Shown here piece by piece: positions 52,177 through 62,488 of a stretch of DNA of 64,000 nucleotides. The position numbers and the translations under genes were made by a program. The stretch comes from Neelides folsomi. Lineage: Eukaryota; Arthropoda; Collembola; Neelipleona; Neelidae. The notes beneath the pieces were generated by a model. It was not told where the DNA came from, searched no databases, and saw nothing but the letters and a program-made list of their open reading frames with translations. The stretch is taken from the NCBI GenBank assembly GCA_034687125.1, contig JAQGBZ010000041.1, forward strand, positions 186,001 through 250,000. Direction: 5' to 3'. Numbering within the stretch: the first letter of the stretch is position 1; each line of letters starts with the position of its first letter.

Positions 52177-53001
52177 TTACTTTCCATATCCGCCACCTCC
52201 ATGAGGACCCGAATTGGCTCTATAATGTTAAATTTTAACAATCAATTGCTTATGTAAAATCATTTGAATATTCGTATTAAATTAGCACACCCAAAATACC
52301 ATAATAGAACTCGAAAATCTAGCATTGTATTACATTTATCATTTTAACTTAAAGAATATATAAAATAAATTAAATGGTAACAAGTAGGTAATAAAGACAG
52401 TGACATACCCTCCACTGACAAATCTTCCATAAGCGCCAATTGCACCAGCAGTTGTTCTATTAAAATATTTTTTCATTATAATGTAGCATTTACACACGTA
52501 AAGATACATACATATTTTGAAATAATATTTAGAAATTCTATATTTTTATTCCATATATCAAATGGCGCTGTTTATTAATTTGGTTAATTACCCAGTTCCG
52601 AATGTGTTATAACTTCCAGAAAATCCTACAATCGGAAAACATTTTATTTATTTAATAAGTTTTAATTATTTAAGTGATTGAAGAGGACAAACACAATGAA
52701 TTAATTTAGACCACAAATGGAAAATATTATATAGGTATAAATGTTAATCACTATGTATTAACCTGTAGCAAAAATTGATTGAAAAGGAGTTGGTCCTGAT
52801 TCGAGCCTAAAATCACATAAAAAATTTTCTTGTTATTGATTTTAAACAATTTCGAGGTATAAAGATTTTAAAAATCTTTAGATAATAACTCGGGATAAAA
52901 TTTACTGACCCTGGAATTGGAACACCGGCTTTCACTGCAGGAAAAAAGAAAATGCAAGCCATTGCCACGACTAAACAGGAAATGTAAATATGACCCTTCA
53001 T
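52177..53001 (-). CDS. Secreted glycine-rich peptide, 86 aa, five small exons
   Basis: Exons (minus): 53001-52910 (92 bases), 52806-52763 (44), 52625-52592 (34), 52456-52409 (48), 52219-52177 (43). All four joins keep frame with GT-AG borders (phases 2, 1, 2, 2), which is strong evidence for a real gene. The product begins with a clear signal peptide (MKGHIYISCLVVAMACIFFF, then PAVKA, likely cut before GVPIPG). The mature part of about 60 residues is rich in Gly, Ser, Thr and aromatic residues: FATGFSGSYNTFGTG, GAIGAYGRFVSGG, then SGPHGGGGYGK. It has no cysteine. I do not recognise the family. Glycine-rich secreted peptides in arthropods include antimicrobial, cuticular and silk or cement components; the sequence does not choose between these. 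Exon 4 is symmetrical and could be skipped. Confidence 0.8.
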
Positions 53002-53085
53002 TATAATTTTTATTTAAGAGCTGATGAACAAATTAAAAGAATTAAAGAATTAGAAACTGAGAGTGAAATTGTAATTTACATTTGA

Positions 53086-53095
53086 TTATATATAG
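53086..53095 (-). promoter_or_regulatory. TATA box of the glycine-rich peptide gene
   Basis: On the minus strand CTATATATAATC lies about 85 bases upstream of the ATG. A strong TATA box fits a tightly regulated gene for an abundant secreted product. No other TATA box in the window is this clear. Confidence 0.65.
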
Positions 53096-54501
53096 ACTTT
53101 TCCCCACCTCCTTTGACATCTTGGATTAAATTAGGTTAGACACTATAGTAAATGATATTGATGTTCAGTGTACCGCAATGTACCAACAAACGTTCCAACC
53201 GCTTTGATTTTAAACTCCTTGAGAATTTCAACTATCTAAATTCCCAAGCTTTAACGAATTAGATAATCTGTATGAGTAGGTGTAGATAAGTTTTATAACC
53301 ACACAGGCAGTATTAGATTAGATTTAAAGTATCTTTTAATTTGAGAGATAAGACAAGAAAGAAATGATATAGACATAGACATGATATAGACATGGTAGTC
53401 ATTAGGTTAGTTTTAATTCATTTGATTTCTTTTACCACACTACATGAATCAATTGTGATTTAAATAATACTTTTGGTCTTAGGTAGTGAAGGATCAAAGA
53501 GTGGAGAAGGAGGGAGCAATCTCAATAAACAAAAGGGGAATGTGAAAGTTGGATTATTCTCAAACCCTCTTTTTCCACGAAGAGACAAAGAGATGTGTAA
53601 TTGGAGTTTTACAAATGGCCATTATTTAATTTACGCGAGGAAAGAGGAAACTGCTCTATTGAAAAGGATAACATTCATCAAAGCATCCATTTACAAATTA
53701 GGCTACGTATGGGCCAAAGGGAAAAAACCTATGCCAATATTACTGATTTCAACAAGAATCAGTTCTCCTAATGTCTTAATCGTTATACAACATACTATCT
53801 CCTATCATCTTATCCATGTATGATATCCCATGTATCTTTATATCATATGTGGATTTGTGCAGTTCGAGTTTTGAACCAGGTACAGCTTTATTGGAACATA
53901 TTAATGGTTTAAATATTATTCGTCATTGCATGTAAAGTTATGTATTTACATTTTAATCTTAAATCTCAAAGTATCGTGTTTATGTGCATACATAGTGTAC
54001 CTAAGAATAAGAATGATCTTTATTTTATAATTCAAACATGTATTAAAAATATTATTCATGTACAAAAAGTAATGAGTTCAACTACTCAATTTGTGATATA
54101 CTCAACTTACAAGTACAATGTACTCTATAATATTGTTAAAATATTTGCCAGCTAAAATTAATTTTTTAACTTCTTTACAATGTAACTTTGTAAAACTTTG
54201 ACATGATATATGAATATGTATACAGATATACAATACAATTGTAATGCACAGTGTATCAATTTTCAAGTATACCTAGATTATAAAATACATTATGATGCAA
54301 ACGGCTAATTTTTGTTAATTGTACCTATTAAATTTCACTTTAATTATAATTGTTTCGAACTTAACCTTCAGTTCTCCATTATCAAATCACTTTTCACTTT
54401 GTTCCCCCAAGACAAAAGTTTTAAGATAAATAAAATATAGAGTATAATAAAAGTATTGAAACTTCATTGCATAAGATATTTACACAAACTTGCATTTTAC
54501 A
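53096..54501. other. Spacer between the peptide gene and the membrane-protein array
   Basis: About 1.4 kb. A 116-codon open frame at 53473-53823 (plus) has unremarkable, unplaceable sequence and no supporting homology, so it is not called. The right end should hold the promoter of the first array gene; a GTATAATAAAAG at about 54441 is a weak TATA candidate. Confidence 0.4.
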
Positions 54502-55406
54502 ATGGGAAGATACAGTGAATTCGCTCTTCAAAAAGCTGTGACAATTATTGCAATTATTGATCTGGTAAATGCAGAAATTCTTTGGCTTCTTAATATTACT
54601 AAAATAATATCATTAATTAATTATTTTTAATTATTTGCAGATAATTGCATGTGTCAAATTTTTATGGTCCTTTCTTTATTTGTCAATGTGCTTCGGCTTC
54701 GGAATCTCATTAGACAAGGACATTTTGGAAAGTTTTGTTAATAACAATAAAACATTTAATAATGAAGGAAATGTGACAATTATAAAACATAACATTTTTC
54801 CTATTCCAAAATCACTCGTTGCTGTTAAAATGACTTGTTCTTTGAAAGATCAAACTGAAGGTAAGTACTAAAAATTATTGAACAAAATTCCAATTCTTTT
54901 AAAATTTGTATTTTTGCAAATAACACAAAATTGAATTAATAGAATGAATTTTTTTCCAGATATCAAAATGTCCTTTGGCTTGTTGGCTTCTTACGTTATT
55001 GTCTTATCCGCCCTTGTGAACATTGTGATTTCTGTTGTTTTGCTCAAAGGATCCAAAAATGTATGCTCTTGTATTAAATCCTATAACTTTAAGAATCATT
55101 TAAATTTTTATGTTTATAAAAGAATAATTAAACTACATATCATAATTATTTATTTTGCAGCATAAAGTTGGACATTGTCAAGCCTGGATATATGTAAGAG
55201 TTGTAACAGTGATTTTATATATGATAAGCACAGTCACAGTCTTTTTCTTTGCCGAAGTGCATTTAAATCTGACTGAAATATTTAACATTTTAATATTGAT
55301 ATTTCATATTGTGGCTATTTGCATTGTTAAAAAGTTTATTAACAAAATTGTATCTTTGAGATTTCATTATTTCGGATATAGAGACTTCACCAATATGCAT
55401 TTTTAA
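54502..55406 (+). CDS. Four-span membrane protein, tandem array copy 1, 209 aa
   Basis: Exons: 54502-54564, 54641-54860, 54960-55060, 55161-55406; phases 0, 1, 0. Span 1 crosses the first junction (VTIIAIIDLIIACVKFLW). An extracytoplasmic loop of about 60 residues follows, with possible N-glycosylation sites (NKT, NVT). Then come span 2 (LLASYVIVLSALVNIVISVV), a short CQAWIYVR link, span 3 (VVTVILYMISTVTVFFF) and span 4 (IFNILILIFHIVAICIV). It shares intron positions and phases and the C-x-x-W-x-Y-x-R element with the two genes downstream. The layout resembles arthropod DUF4728/pasi-like or LAPTM-like four-span families; this assignment is tentative. Unlike its paralogues it lacks the charged cytoplasmic tail after span 4. 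Confidence 0.8.
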
Positions 55407-56271
55407 CAATGAATAAACAATTTGAAAATAATATTCAAACATTTTTTTTACAAAAGGCTACAAAAATTGTGAAGGTAAGTTAAGCATTGTAAATTATTTA
55501 TTTAACTTAATTCCCTCGAGCAGCAATTAGGACTTAAGTGTGAGACACCGCATTGTATAGAAATTAGTAAAATAAGTAGCAATCTTCTAAAATTGAAATT
55601 TTACTAATTGTTTCGCGATTTCATACTTTGGATATATACCATATAGGCATTTAAATAATATAGTGCATTGTTGTGTTGTGGTTCACTTAAGAGTCAAATG
55701 GATCTTTTCATGATCATAATAACCATAGTCTTGTGATACGTTAATGAGTTATGCAGTGCATGTTGCTTCATTTCTAATTGTGAACAAGTGAGCATTAATA
55801 GCTGTTGAAAGAAACAAACTTAAGCAATACGTTATAAATAAAGCATTGAGGGTTTGCTTATCATTCAAGTGCGGGATGTTAAATAAAATTAACGTCCGCC
55901 TTTCTTAACAAATGAAGATTATTCATAAACATGGGTCTTTCTATTCTCGCATACCAATGGGCCAAACAAATATTAGCGAACCGACCAAGCTATAAAAGTG
56001 TAAATAAGTTCATGAATATTGTAATCCCAGTTAGAAAGAAAATCAACCTTCCAAAAGTAACACCTTGAGTGAATTTCAATGTTATTTTTATTTAAATCAC
56101 GGAAGAATAGCCTACAATTCAATTCATTTCATTTTGGGAAACTTTATCCTTTGAAGATTTTAACTCTACTTTACCATTTATAACCTCAGTAATTGAAGCC
56201 TACTTCAGTGAGTCTCTTTTGACATTTAATTAACTTTTTATATTAAAATAATCAACAGGTTCAGTTTTAAA
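55407..56271. other. Spacer between array copies 1 and 2, with a relic first exon
   Basis: The poly(A) signal AATAAA of copy 1 is at 55412-55417. Bases 55409-55474 read MNKQFENNIQTFFLQKATKIV and then KVS-stop, like the start of the array genes (LQKAVTIIAI, LQKSVKIVAV), with GTAAGT at the expected place, but no following exon was found. A 45-codon frame at 55931-56068 (plus, MGLSILAYQWAK) is judged chance. Confidence 0.4.
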
Positions 56272-57287
56272 ATGGTTAATCCGTGTTGCATAAGTTCTCT
56301 CCAAAAATCTGTGAAAATAGTTGCGGTTGTGAGTTTGGTAAGTGATAATATTTTTAAAATCACTATCTTACATGTACATTTTTTACAATGAATACAAAAA
56401 ATGTCACTTATTTATTCTAAAAGGAAAGGTTTTGGTTTTTTGTTAATAAAGGAATATTAATTTTTTAAGATGTTCACAATTTTCCTGATAACTCTCGAAA
56501 TTTTTATGATTTCAAAATATGGTTTTACAATTGAAGCTGACTTTGATGCTGACCAAGAATTTCCTTTCTCCGAGTTCAGCGATGATATAAAAAATACGAC
56601 AAAAGTTACAAAAGTAACAAACAGCAGCCGGAATCAATCTATTACTCCTGAAAACGTTATAAAATGTCGGTTTTAATTTTTTTAAATGATTTTAAAATGA
56701 AATTATTCATTAGTGAAATATTATAGAATGAATTTTAGGACGAAATGATTTTAATTAAATTTTTATATGAGATTAATTTATTTTCAGTATTTACAATCGG
56801 CACGGGTCAATTTAAATGGATAACTGGCTTCTGGTTTGCATCTTGGGTCTTGGACATTTTCCTGTCAATCATTTTGTACATTGGAGCTCAAAAGGTTTGG
56901 AAATGAGTTCATCTTATGTTTCAATTACGCTAAATAAGATGTACTCAAGTTTGTGTGATGTTGCAGAGGGACGAGACCAAGTGCTTGATTTGGTTCTACA
57001 TCCGCTGTACTCTTCTCTTCTTCCGAGTCATGTTTCTCATTATGTACATCTTAGCTGGGATCACTCTCATTAGGAAAATCCCTGTCATTATTTCCTTCCT
57101 CTTCAGAGGATATTGCCTTTGGGTCGTCAGCAGCTTCATACACGAATTGAGAGAGGACAGAAAACGGGAAACGGACGCTTCATATGACAATGATCCAAAT
57201 GTGTCGAGACTCAGCTTACAAAAATCATCATTAGAGCTCGTCAACGAAAGGGGGAAGAAAAAAGGAATCAATAAGTTTTTTTCATGA
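56272..57287 (+). CDS. Four-span membrane protein, tandem array copy 2, 229 aa
   Basis: Exons: 56272-56337, 56470-56665, 56788-56894, 56967-57287; phases 0, 1, 0 as in copies 1 and 3. The donor after exon 2 (AAAT|GTCGGT) is weak but is the only one giving phase 1 and an open frame. Span 1 crosses the first junction (VKIVAVVSLMFTIFLITLEIF). The loop is acidic with NTT, NSS and NQS sites. Span 2 is FKWITGFWFASWVLDIFLSI; then CLIWFYIR; span 3 FFRVMFLIMYILAGITL; span 4 VIISFLFRGYCLWVVSSF. It continues as HELREDRKRE and a basic cytoplasmic tail ending KKKGINKFFS. The YxxWVVxSFxxEL pattern at the end of span 4 resembles arthropod DUF4728-type proteins. Function unknown. Confidence 0.78.
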
Positions 57288-57310
57288 ATCATTTCTCCGT
57301 TAAACCGTTG

Positions 57311-57316
57311 AATAAA
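57311..57316 (+). terminator. Poly(A) signal of array copy 2
   Basis: AATAAA 23 bases after the stop codon. Confidence 0.6.
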
Positions 57317-58508
57317 TTGGTGTGCTTAAAAAGTGGAATTTTTAAAACTTGACTCATTTAATCTTGTCATAATATGGAAATTAAAAAATACTGTAAACCG
57401 ATTATTTACAAATAGTAGCAATAAAAGCAAAATTTTTGAAATTAATGTAATGAAGGCCAAAAATATTAACATTACAACGTTACAATTAATAAGTTACCAC
57501 CATATATGGTATTTTAGTTATACCATGTACGTATGTAACAATATGGTCATATGGTATTATTGTACTCTACATTATTTGGCAGTATCAGTGTGAGTTGTTA
57601 CTCATTATATTACTTTTCTCACTCTCGTTAAATTATGAACTTCTATCTAAACATTACCATTTGAATGATCATTTTATTATGCAAATTCATACATCATTCT
57701 AATCATTCATAATACTTATTGTTAGATATATTAAAGTACAAAATTCCAAACTGCTAATAATACCTTCATAGATGTAATTACACGTCTAAAGATAAAAGGT
57801 AATAAGGAAAATCACGTGAAAATAGCACGTGCAAAGATACATTTTCATTGTTTATTCATCTTTTGGTTCGTAGGCTCATTTCACTGTATAATTTCTCATC
57901 CTTCATCTACTCATTCCATAATGAGCTTCTTTATTATAAATAGTTCAACCTTTAAAGAATATCCGAGAATCATAATTCATAACAACTTCCTTACACTAAT
58001 AGAAAAGATTAAATACTTAACTTACAATATTTAAGATGTAGAGTTATTTAGAATGTATTTGTAGTTGGTGTATTTAATTTATTTAGCTTGCACTAACTTC
58101 AGATAACAGTCTACGGTACACATTTATAAATTACTGATACCTACATACTATTTATTATGTGTAAATATTTAGAATCACCCATATGATTAGTTAGATCTCT
58201 ACTATATTTTGTAAATGAACATTTTTACTGTGAGTTAAGTTTTTATTTAACATAAATCAAATTACGTTGCTTTTTTACGAGAAAGAGCATTATCATTAAA
58301 TATGTCTAATATTTTCAATTCTTCAAAAGGCCAAACTATAGAACTATTACATAACTAATATAATTAATTTTTATTGAGTTATAAATTATAATGTTCCACC
58401 ATTTACTTCAAAATATTATACACCAAGTTTAAGCAGATGAGTGAGTTCTTAAAATAAGCTTCGATCAAGAGATCAGAATTTTTAATAAGAATTTTTTGTG
58501 GATTCAAT
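57317..58508. other. AT-rich spacer between array copies 2 and 3
   Basis: About 1.2 kb, very AT-rich. Two short open frames (57333-57593, 57816-58034) have composition expected by chance. The copy 3 promoter should lie at the right end; no clear TATA box is seen. Confidence 0.45.
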
Positions 58509-59474
58509 ATGAAGAATTGGTTCGATTATTTTAACAAGGGATTCGAGAAGAAAAATGGAACCTTTGTCATTTCAATAATAGACATCGTATGTGAAACAAG
58601 TTTAATATAAACACGTTAAAGTTGTTAACTCCCTATTAACGCTAATTCACAATAACTACTAACAATGAGTTCCTTTACAATGTACCATGTACATAATATG
58701 TAGTATGTAACAAGTAATAATAATGTGGACATTTTAAGTTCATCAATTACATACCTGATGTAATTTGTCATAAAACTTTACATTACTAAATTACATTCTT
58801 TGTTTCTATTCAGATTTTGGGATTACTAGAGGCGGTGTCTTATACAAAGAAAACATTTAATGGAGAAATCAAATATCTTCACATTGTCTCTTTTTCAAAT
58901 GACACAAAGACAACACCAATAGATTCAGAATCAAGTCCAGAAGACAACAATGGTGATTTAAAGAAAAGTTATTCCAATACATTATAAACGATAATAAATA
59001 TTTTCTCATATTTTATAGAATATATCATTTTTGCAATTTCTTCGGTATGGGCCTTGAGCTCGATCATTGACATTGGATCTTCAACGCTTTTAATACATGG
59101 AACATGGCGTGTATAACAAAATTATAAAACAACATTATTTATTCAATGGGTTTTATTATTTTTATAAAATTGTCTGTTACACTAATATTAAAATATTGCA
59201 GAATTCTCTAAAATGCTGTCTATGGTGGATTTATATAAGGATTTCAACTTTCGTTTTCACATTTTTACTTTTCCTGGTTTACGTAATCGTTAATGAAAGT
59301 GGATCATTGTGGTTTAAATTCTATTGTTTGATATTCATTGTTTACCGTCTATTTTCATTTTGGTGGGTCGATTCCTTCAATGACGAATTAAGGAAAATTG
59401 TCACAGCTAAAAGCAATTTAAATAACATCCCAGCAATTCAAATTACTGATGAAAGTGGCAACCAAATATTTTAA
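58509..59474 (+). CDS. Four-span membrane protein, tandem array copy 3, 193 aa
   Basis: Exons: 58509-58586, 58814-58952, 59019-59110, 59202-59474; phases 0, 1, 0. The start MKNWFDYFNKGFEKKNGTFV leads into span 1 (VISIIDIILGLLEAV), weaker than in the paralogues. A polar loop with an NDT site follows. Span 2 is IIFAISSVWALSSIIDIGSS; then CCLWWIYIR, as in copies 1 and 2; span 3 TFVFTFLLFLVYVIV; span 4 FYCLIFIVYRLFSFWWVDSF. It continues as NDELRKIVTAK and a polar tail. The exon 3 donor is placed at CGT|GTATAA to keep phase 0. Shared exon structure shows descent by tandem duplication; low identity outside the core indicates old or fast-evolving copies. Confidence 0.78.
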
Positions 59475-59541
59475 ATATTAACGATTAACCTTTGAGAGGA
59501 GATATGCCATTATACCATACATACATACATAATTCTGTATA

Positions 59542-59547
59542 CCATAT
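59542..59547 (+). terminator. Poly(A) signal of array copy 3
   Basis: AATAAA 68 bases after the stop codon. Confidence 0.55.
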
Positions 59548-60821
59548 TCTAAATAAAGTTAAATAATTAAGTATAAAGAGTGAAAATGGAATATTGTGCT
59601 TATACAATTATGTACATATGAGTATAATTCATATTAAATGATTTTCTATTAAACGCTTTTATTTGAGATTTGATAAAGAAGCATTATAATTTCGATTGCT
59701 CCGTTTGATATAAATATTTACTAAGGAATAATACTAGGTATATGTATTTTATATAAATATCAGAAATAAAAATAAAAATAATGTAATATTATCAGAATCA
59801 AAATACATACTGGTAGTTATATTGGACTAACACTGCCAATAGGTCCGATGAAACGAATATTTCCTTTCTTAAGCGTTCTTGAGCGTGAGCTCTGCGCATA
59901 ACTTTGTAGTCAAAAATATTTATTTTGATATTAATTTACACCTATAATCCCATACAATAACTTTCCCCGTGTCAAAAAGATTTAAATGTGGGCATTTGGT
60001 AGTTAATAAATCAAAATTCCTATTACGAGCAGTTAATCTTGTTTATAAGATTAACTGCGGTTGGAGTTTACATTTAACCACCGCGTACATTGGATTTAAA
60101 CCATCTTTGATTTAATGTGATTCGGCGCATATTTAGATCTCGATTTTAAGGTTTGAGGGCGTTAATTTGAATAAGGCATCAATTACTGGTAGAGCCAAGA
60201 AGTCAATTTGGGCGTCTACGATATGCAAATGTGGTCTGTGGAAGGAATAGGGCCTACCTATAAATATTAAATACACGGTAGGTGTAATATCTCTCTGACA
60301 GGCAGAGGGGAAGTGGGATAAATGGATCCATTTTCCGAATGAGATACACAGAATACATAAGATCGCCGACACGTAGCCGCAATTTCCTAATTTTATAAAA
60401 GGTAAAACATCATATAAAGGAGGGAATAACTCTCTGACCCTATTCCTCCCTATCCATGATTATGCTGAGAGGAATTGGGCGAGTCCGTTGCGCCAACGAG
60501 GTCAAAAATCTTCCCGACCGCTTGGAATCTCCCAGTGGTGTGGTTCTGACGGAAAAGAATAGTTTTGGATGGAAAGCACGAATTGATTTCGCCCGTCTCC
60601 CACTGAACTTTCCAAAGAATCCCCTCAATTTCAATTGATAGCTTTTTACCTCTTTGAAATGATAATTCCTCTCCTTTCTTCCCATCTCCTCTCTTCGTGC
60701 TCACAGCCATTCCAATACGGCCAGAAGAATTAATCACATTAGCCACTCCTGGGATCTCCTGGGTTAATTTATGAGAAGGTGTGACTTATTGGCAGCCCCA
60801 ATCCGACTCAAGAGGTTCTAA
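59548..60821. other. Spacer upstream of the TMIE gene
   Basis: About 1.3 kb. The left part is AT-rich; from about 60.1 kb it is GC-richer. It holds a perfect 12-base-stem hairpin (listed separately). Overlapping 60-98-codon frames on both strands at 60440-60746 match no family I know and are not called. The TMIE promoter probably lies in the right part. Confidence 0.45.
60029..60058. repeat. Perfect 12-base-stem inverted repeat
   Basis: GCAGTTAATCTT, six-base loop GTTTAT, then AAGATTAACTGC. A second, imperfect inverted repeat (GCGGTTGG ... TAACCACCGC) follows directly at 60056-60091. Confidence 0.85.
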
Positions 60822-62488
60822 ATGGACGTGGCCAATGCCAAGGAATGTCAAAATAACACGGAAAAGGTGAGTAAGAACTGACGAGCTCATCATTTCTCTA
60901 TAACTTTCACTATGTTTCACCCACTCCCACGTTTTCCCTCCTCGGAAAACTTCACGGCATTTTTGTTGAGTTCTTTCTGCCCTTTTTGATAAAAGAAACG
61001 TTCCATTTCTTTCCCCTAAAAATCCTACACGCTTTTTGTATAACTAAATATTATAAATAAAGGAATACAAATGGCAACTAAAGATCAAACTGAAAAAGTA
61101 AAGAAAATCATTATTTATTAAATTCCCATTAATGTTAAAATATCAATCAGTACGCAATACATATACAGATAATATCTGTATATTTCGTAGTGCTTGTTCA
61201 TTAGTATTACATACAAGAACTCAAGTAAGTTGTTAAGATTTATTCCAGTTTTTGATTTTTGTATTTACAGGGTTGTGCAAACGCTCTCGGGGATGGTTAT
61301 GTTAAAATCGAAAAGGAAGATTGGGTCGAAGAAGAATTCATGTATGGATTTCGTACATGGCATGTCATGTTCTTATCTGTTGCTGGATTCTTAACTTTGG
61401 GTAATTAACTTGCTTTATCAATAATTTAGAAATCAATTGAAAGAATCATTAGTTTAAAAATCTATTACAATTTTACAATGCAATTTGTATTCTGCAAGTC
61501 ATTCTACTCTGCTGCTGCGTTAAATTCCGAATACCGAGAACTAAGCAAGAGATTGAGGGCGATTATGTCCGGAGGAAAATATTGAGAAAGTTCAGAAAGA
61601 GATTGAAAGCCATTCATAACCAAGAGTTGGACGATATGGATCTAAAAAGAGGTAAATTGTGAATAAATCTCAATTAAAAATCATCGACCCTTCGCACATT
61701 ATGAGCCAGATGGGCTTTGATTGAATCAAACCCATTTTGTATATAATTAACGTGTGTAAATTAATGATGATAGCCTTGGACAAAATCCGGGCGGAATTTA
61801 AATCCGATACGGAGAGCATTGCCCAGTCGGAAGCAGGTTTTTCAGTAGCAACCATCAGTTCCATTGCACCTGGCGGCCCAGGCGGCGGGCCCAACTCTTA
61901 CAGACGAGCATCCCAGATTCAAATCGGTAATTTTGGAGTCATAAACCCTCTTGTATATTTATTTATGCATTTAATGTGGGGCCCAAATTGCCCACCATAG
62001 ACATCTCCTTGGAAGAACTCCGAGCCCAATCTCAAGGGATTGGAGCGAGGTTGGCTCTCGCCATTTCCCGAGTCTTCGTCCGGCCCAAAGTAGGACAAGG
62101 AAAGACGGCCGACGGAATCCCCACACCATCTGGGATCGAAGGCGGTCAGTGCACCATCAATCCCAATCCGAAGATTTCTCTCAAGACCGGCGGAGAACCG
62201 GAAGTCGTGGCGGGGACGAGCACAAAAGGGGGAGAAAAAAAGAAACCGGAAGGGAAGAAGGACGAGAACAAGGAACAGAAACTTCCGCCCAAGGCAAATG
62301 AGGATATTAAAAAGGGAAAGAAAAGTGAAGAAAAGGATGTCAAGAAGGAAAATAAAGGGAAGGAAAAAGGAGAAGGGAAAGAAAAGGATGGTGGGAAATT
62401 AAAGAGTCAACCAACGACGACCAAACCACTTCCGCCACCCAAACCTGCTAATTTGAAAAAAGGGAAAAAAGATGAACCTGTGAAATAA
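60822..62488 (+). CDS. Tmie: TMIE (transmembrane inner ear) orthologue, 322 aa, 5 exons
   Basis: Exons: 60822-60866, 61271-61400, 61499-61651, 61774-61926, 62001-62488; phases 0, 1, 1, 1. Residues 43-78 carry the TMIE signature: RTWHVMFLSVAG, a membrane span to CCCVKF, then RIPRTKQEIE; human TMIE has RLWHV, CCVFNC and RVPRTRKEIE at the same places. TMIE is an accessory subunit of the TMC mechanotransduction channel in vertebrate hair cells and invertebrate mechanosensors. A short basic region (VRRKILRKFRKRLKAI) follows, as in the family. Then comes a long extension with a Gly/Pro patch (APGGPGGGP) and, from about residue 233, a Lys/Glu-rich tail. Vertebrate TMIE is only about 150 residues but also ends Lys-rich. 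The start ATG has an in-frame stop just before it. No signal peptide is evident. Confidence 0.9.

Noticed and set aside
53473-53823. 116-codon plus-strand open frame
   Set aside because: No ATG-led coherent protein, no family resemblance, no splice partners; probably chance in a locally GC-richer stretch.
55931-56068. 45-codon frame MGLSILAYQWAK... in the array spacer
   Set aside because: Three different frames on both strands are open here; none has splice support or family resemblance.
60440-60746. Overlapping minus-strand frames of 81 and 98 codons upstream of TMIE
   Set aside because: Frames overlap each other and a plus frame, with no recognisable domain; more likely promoter DNA with few stops.
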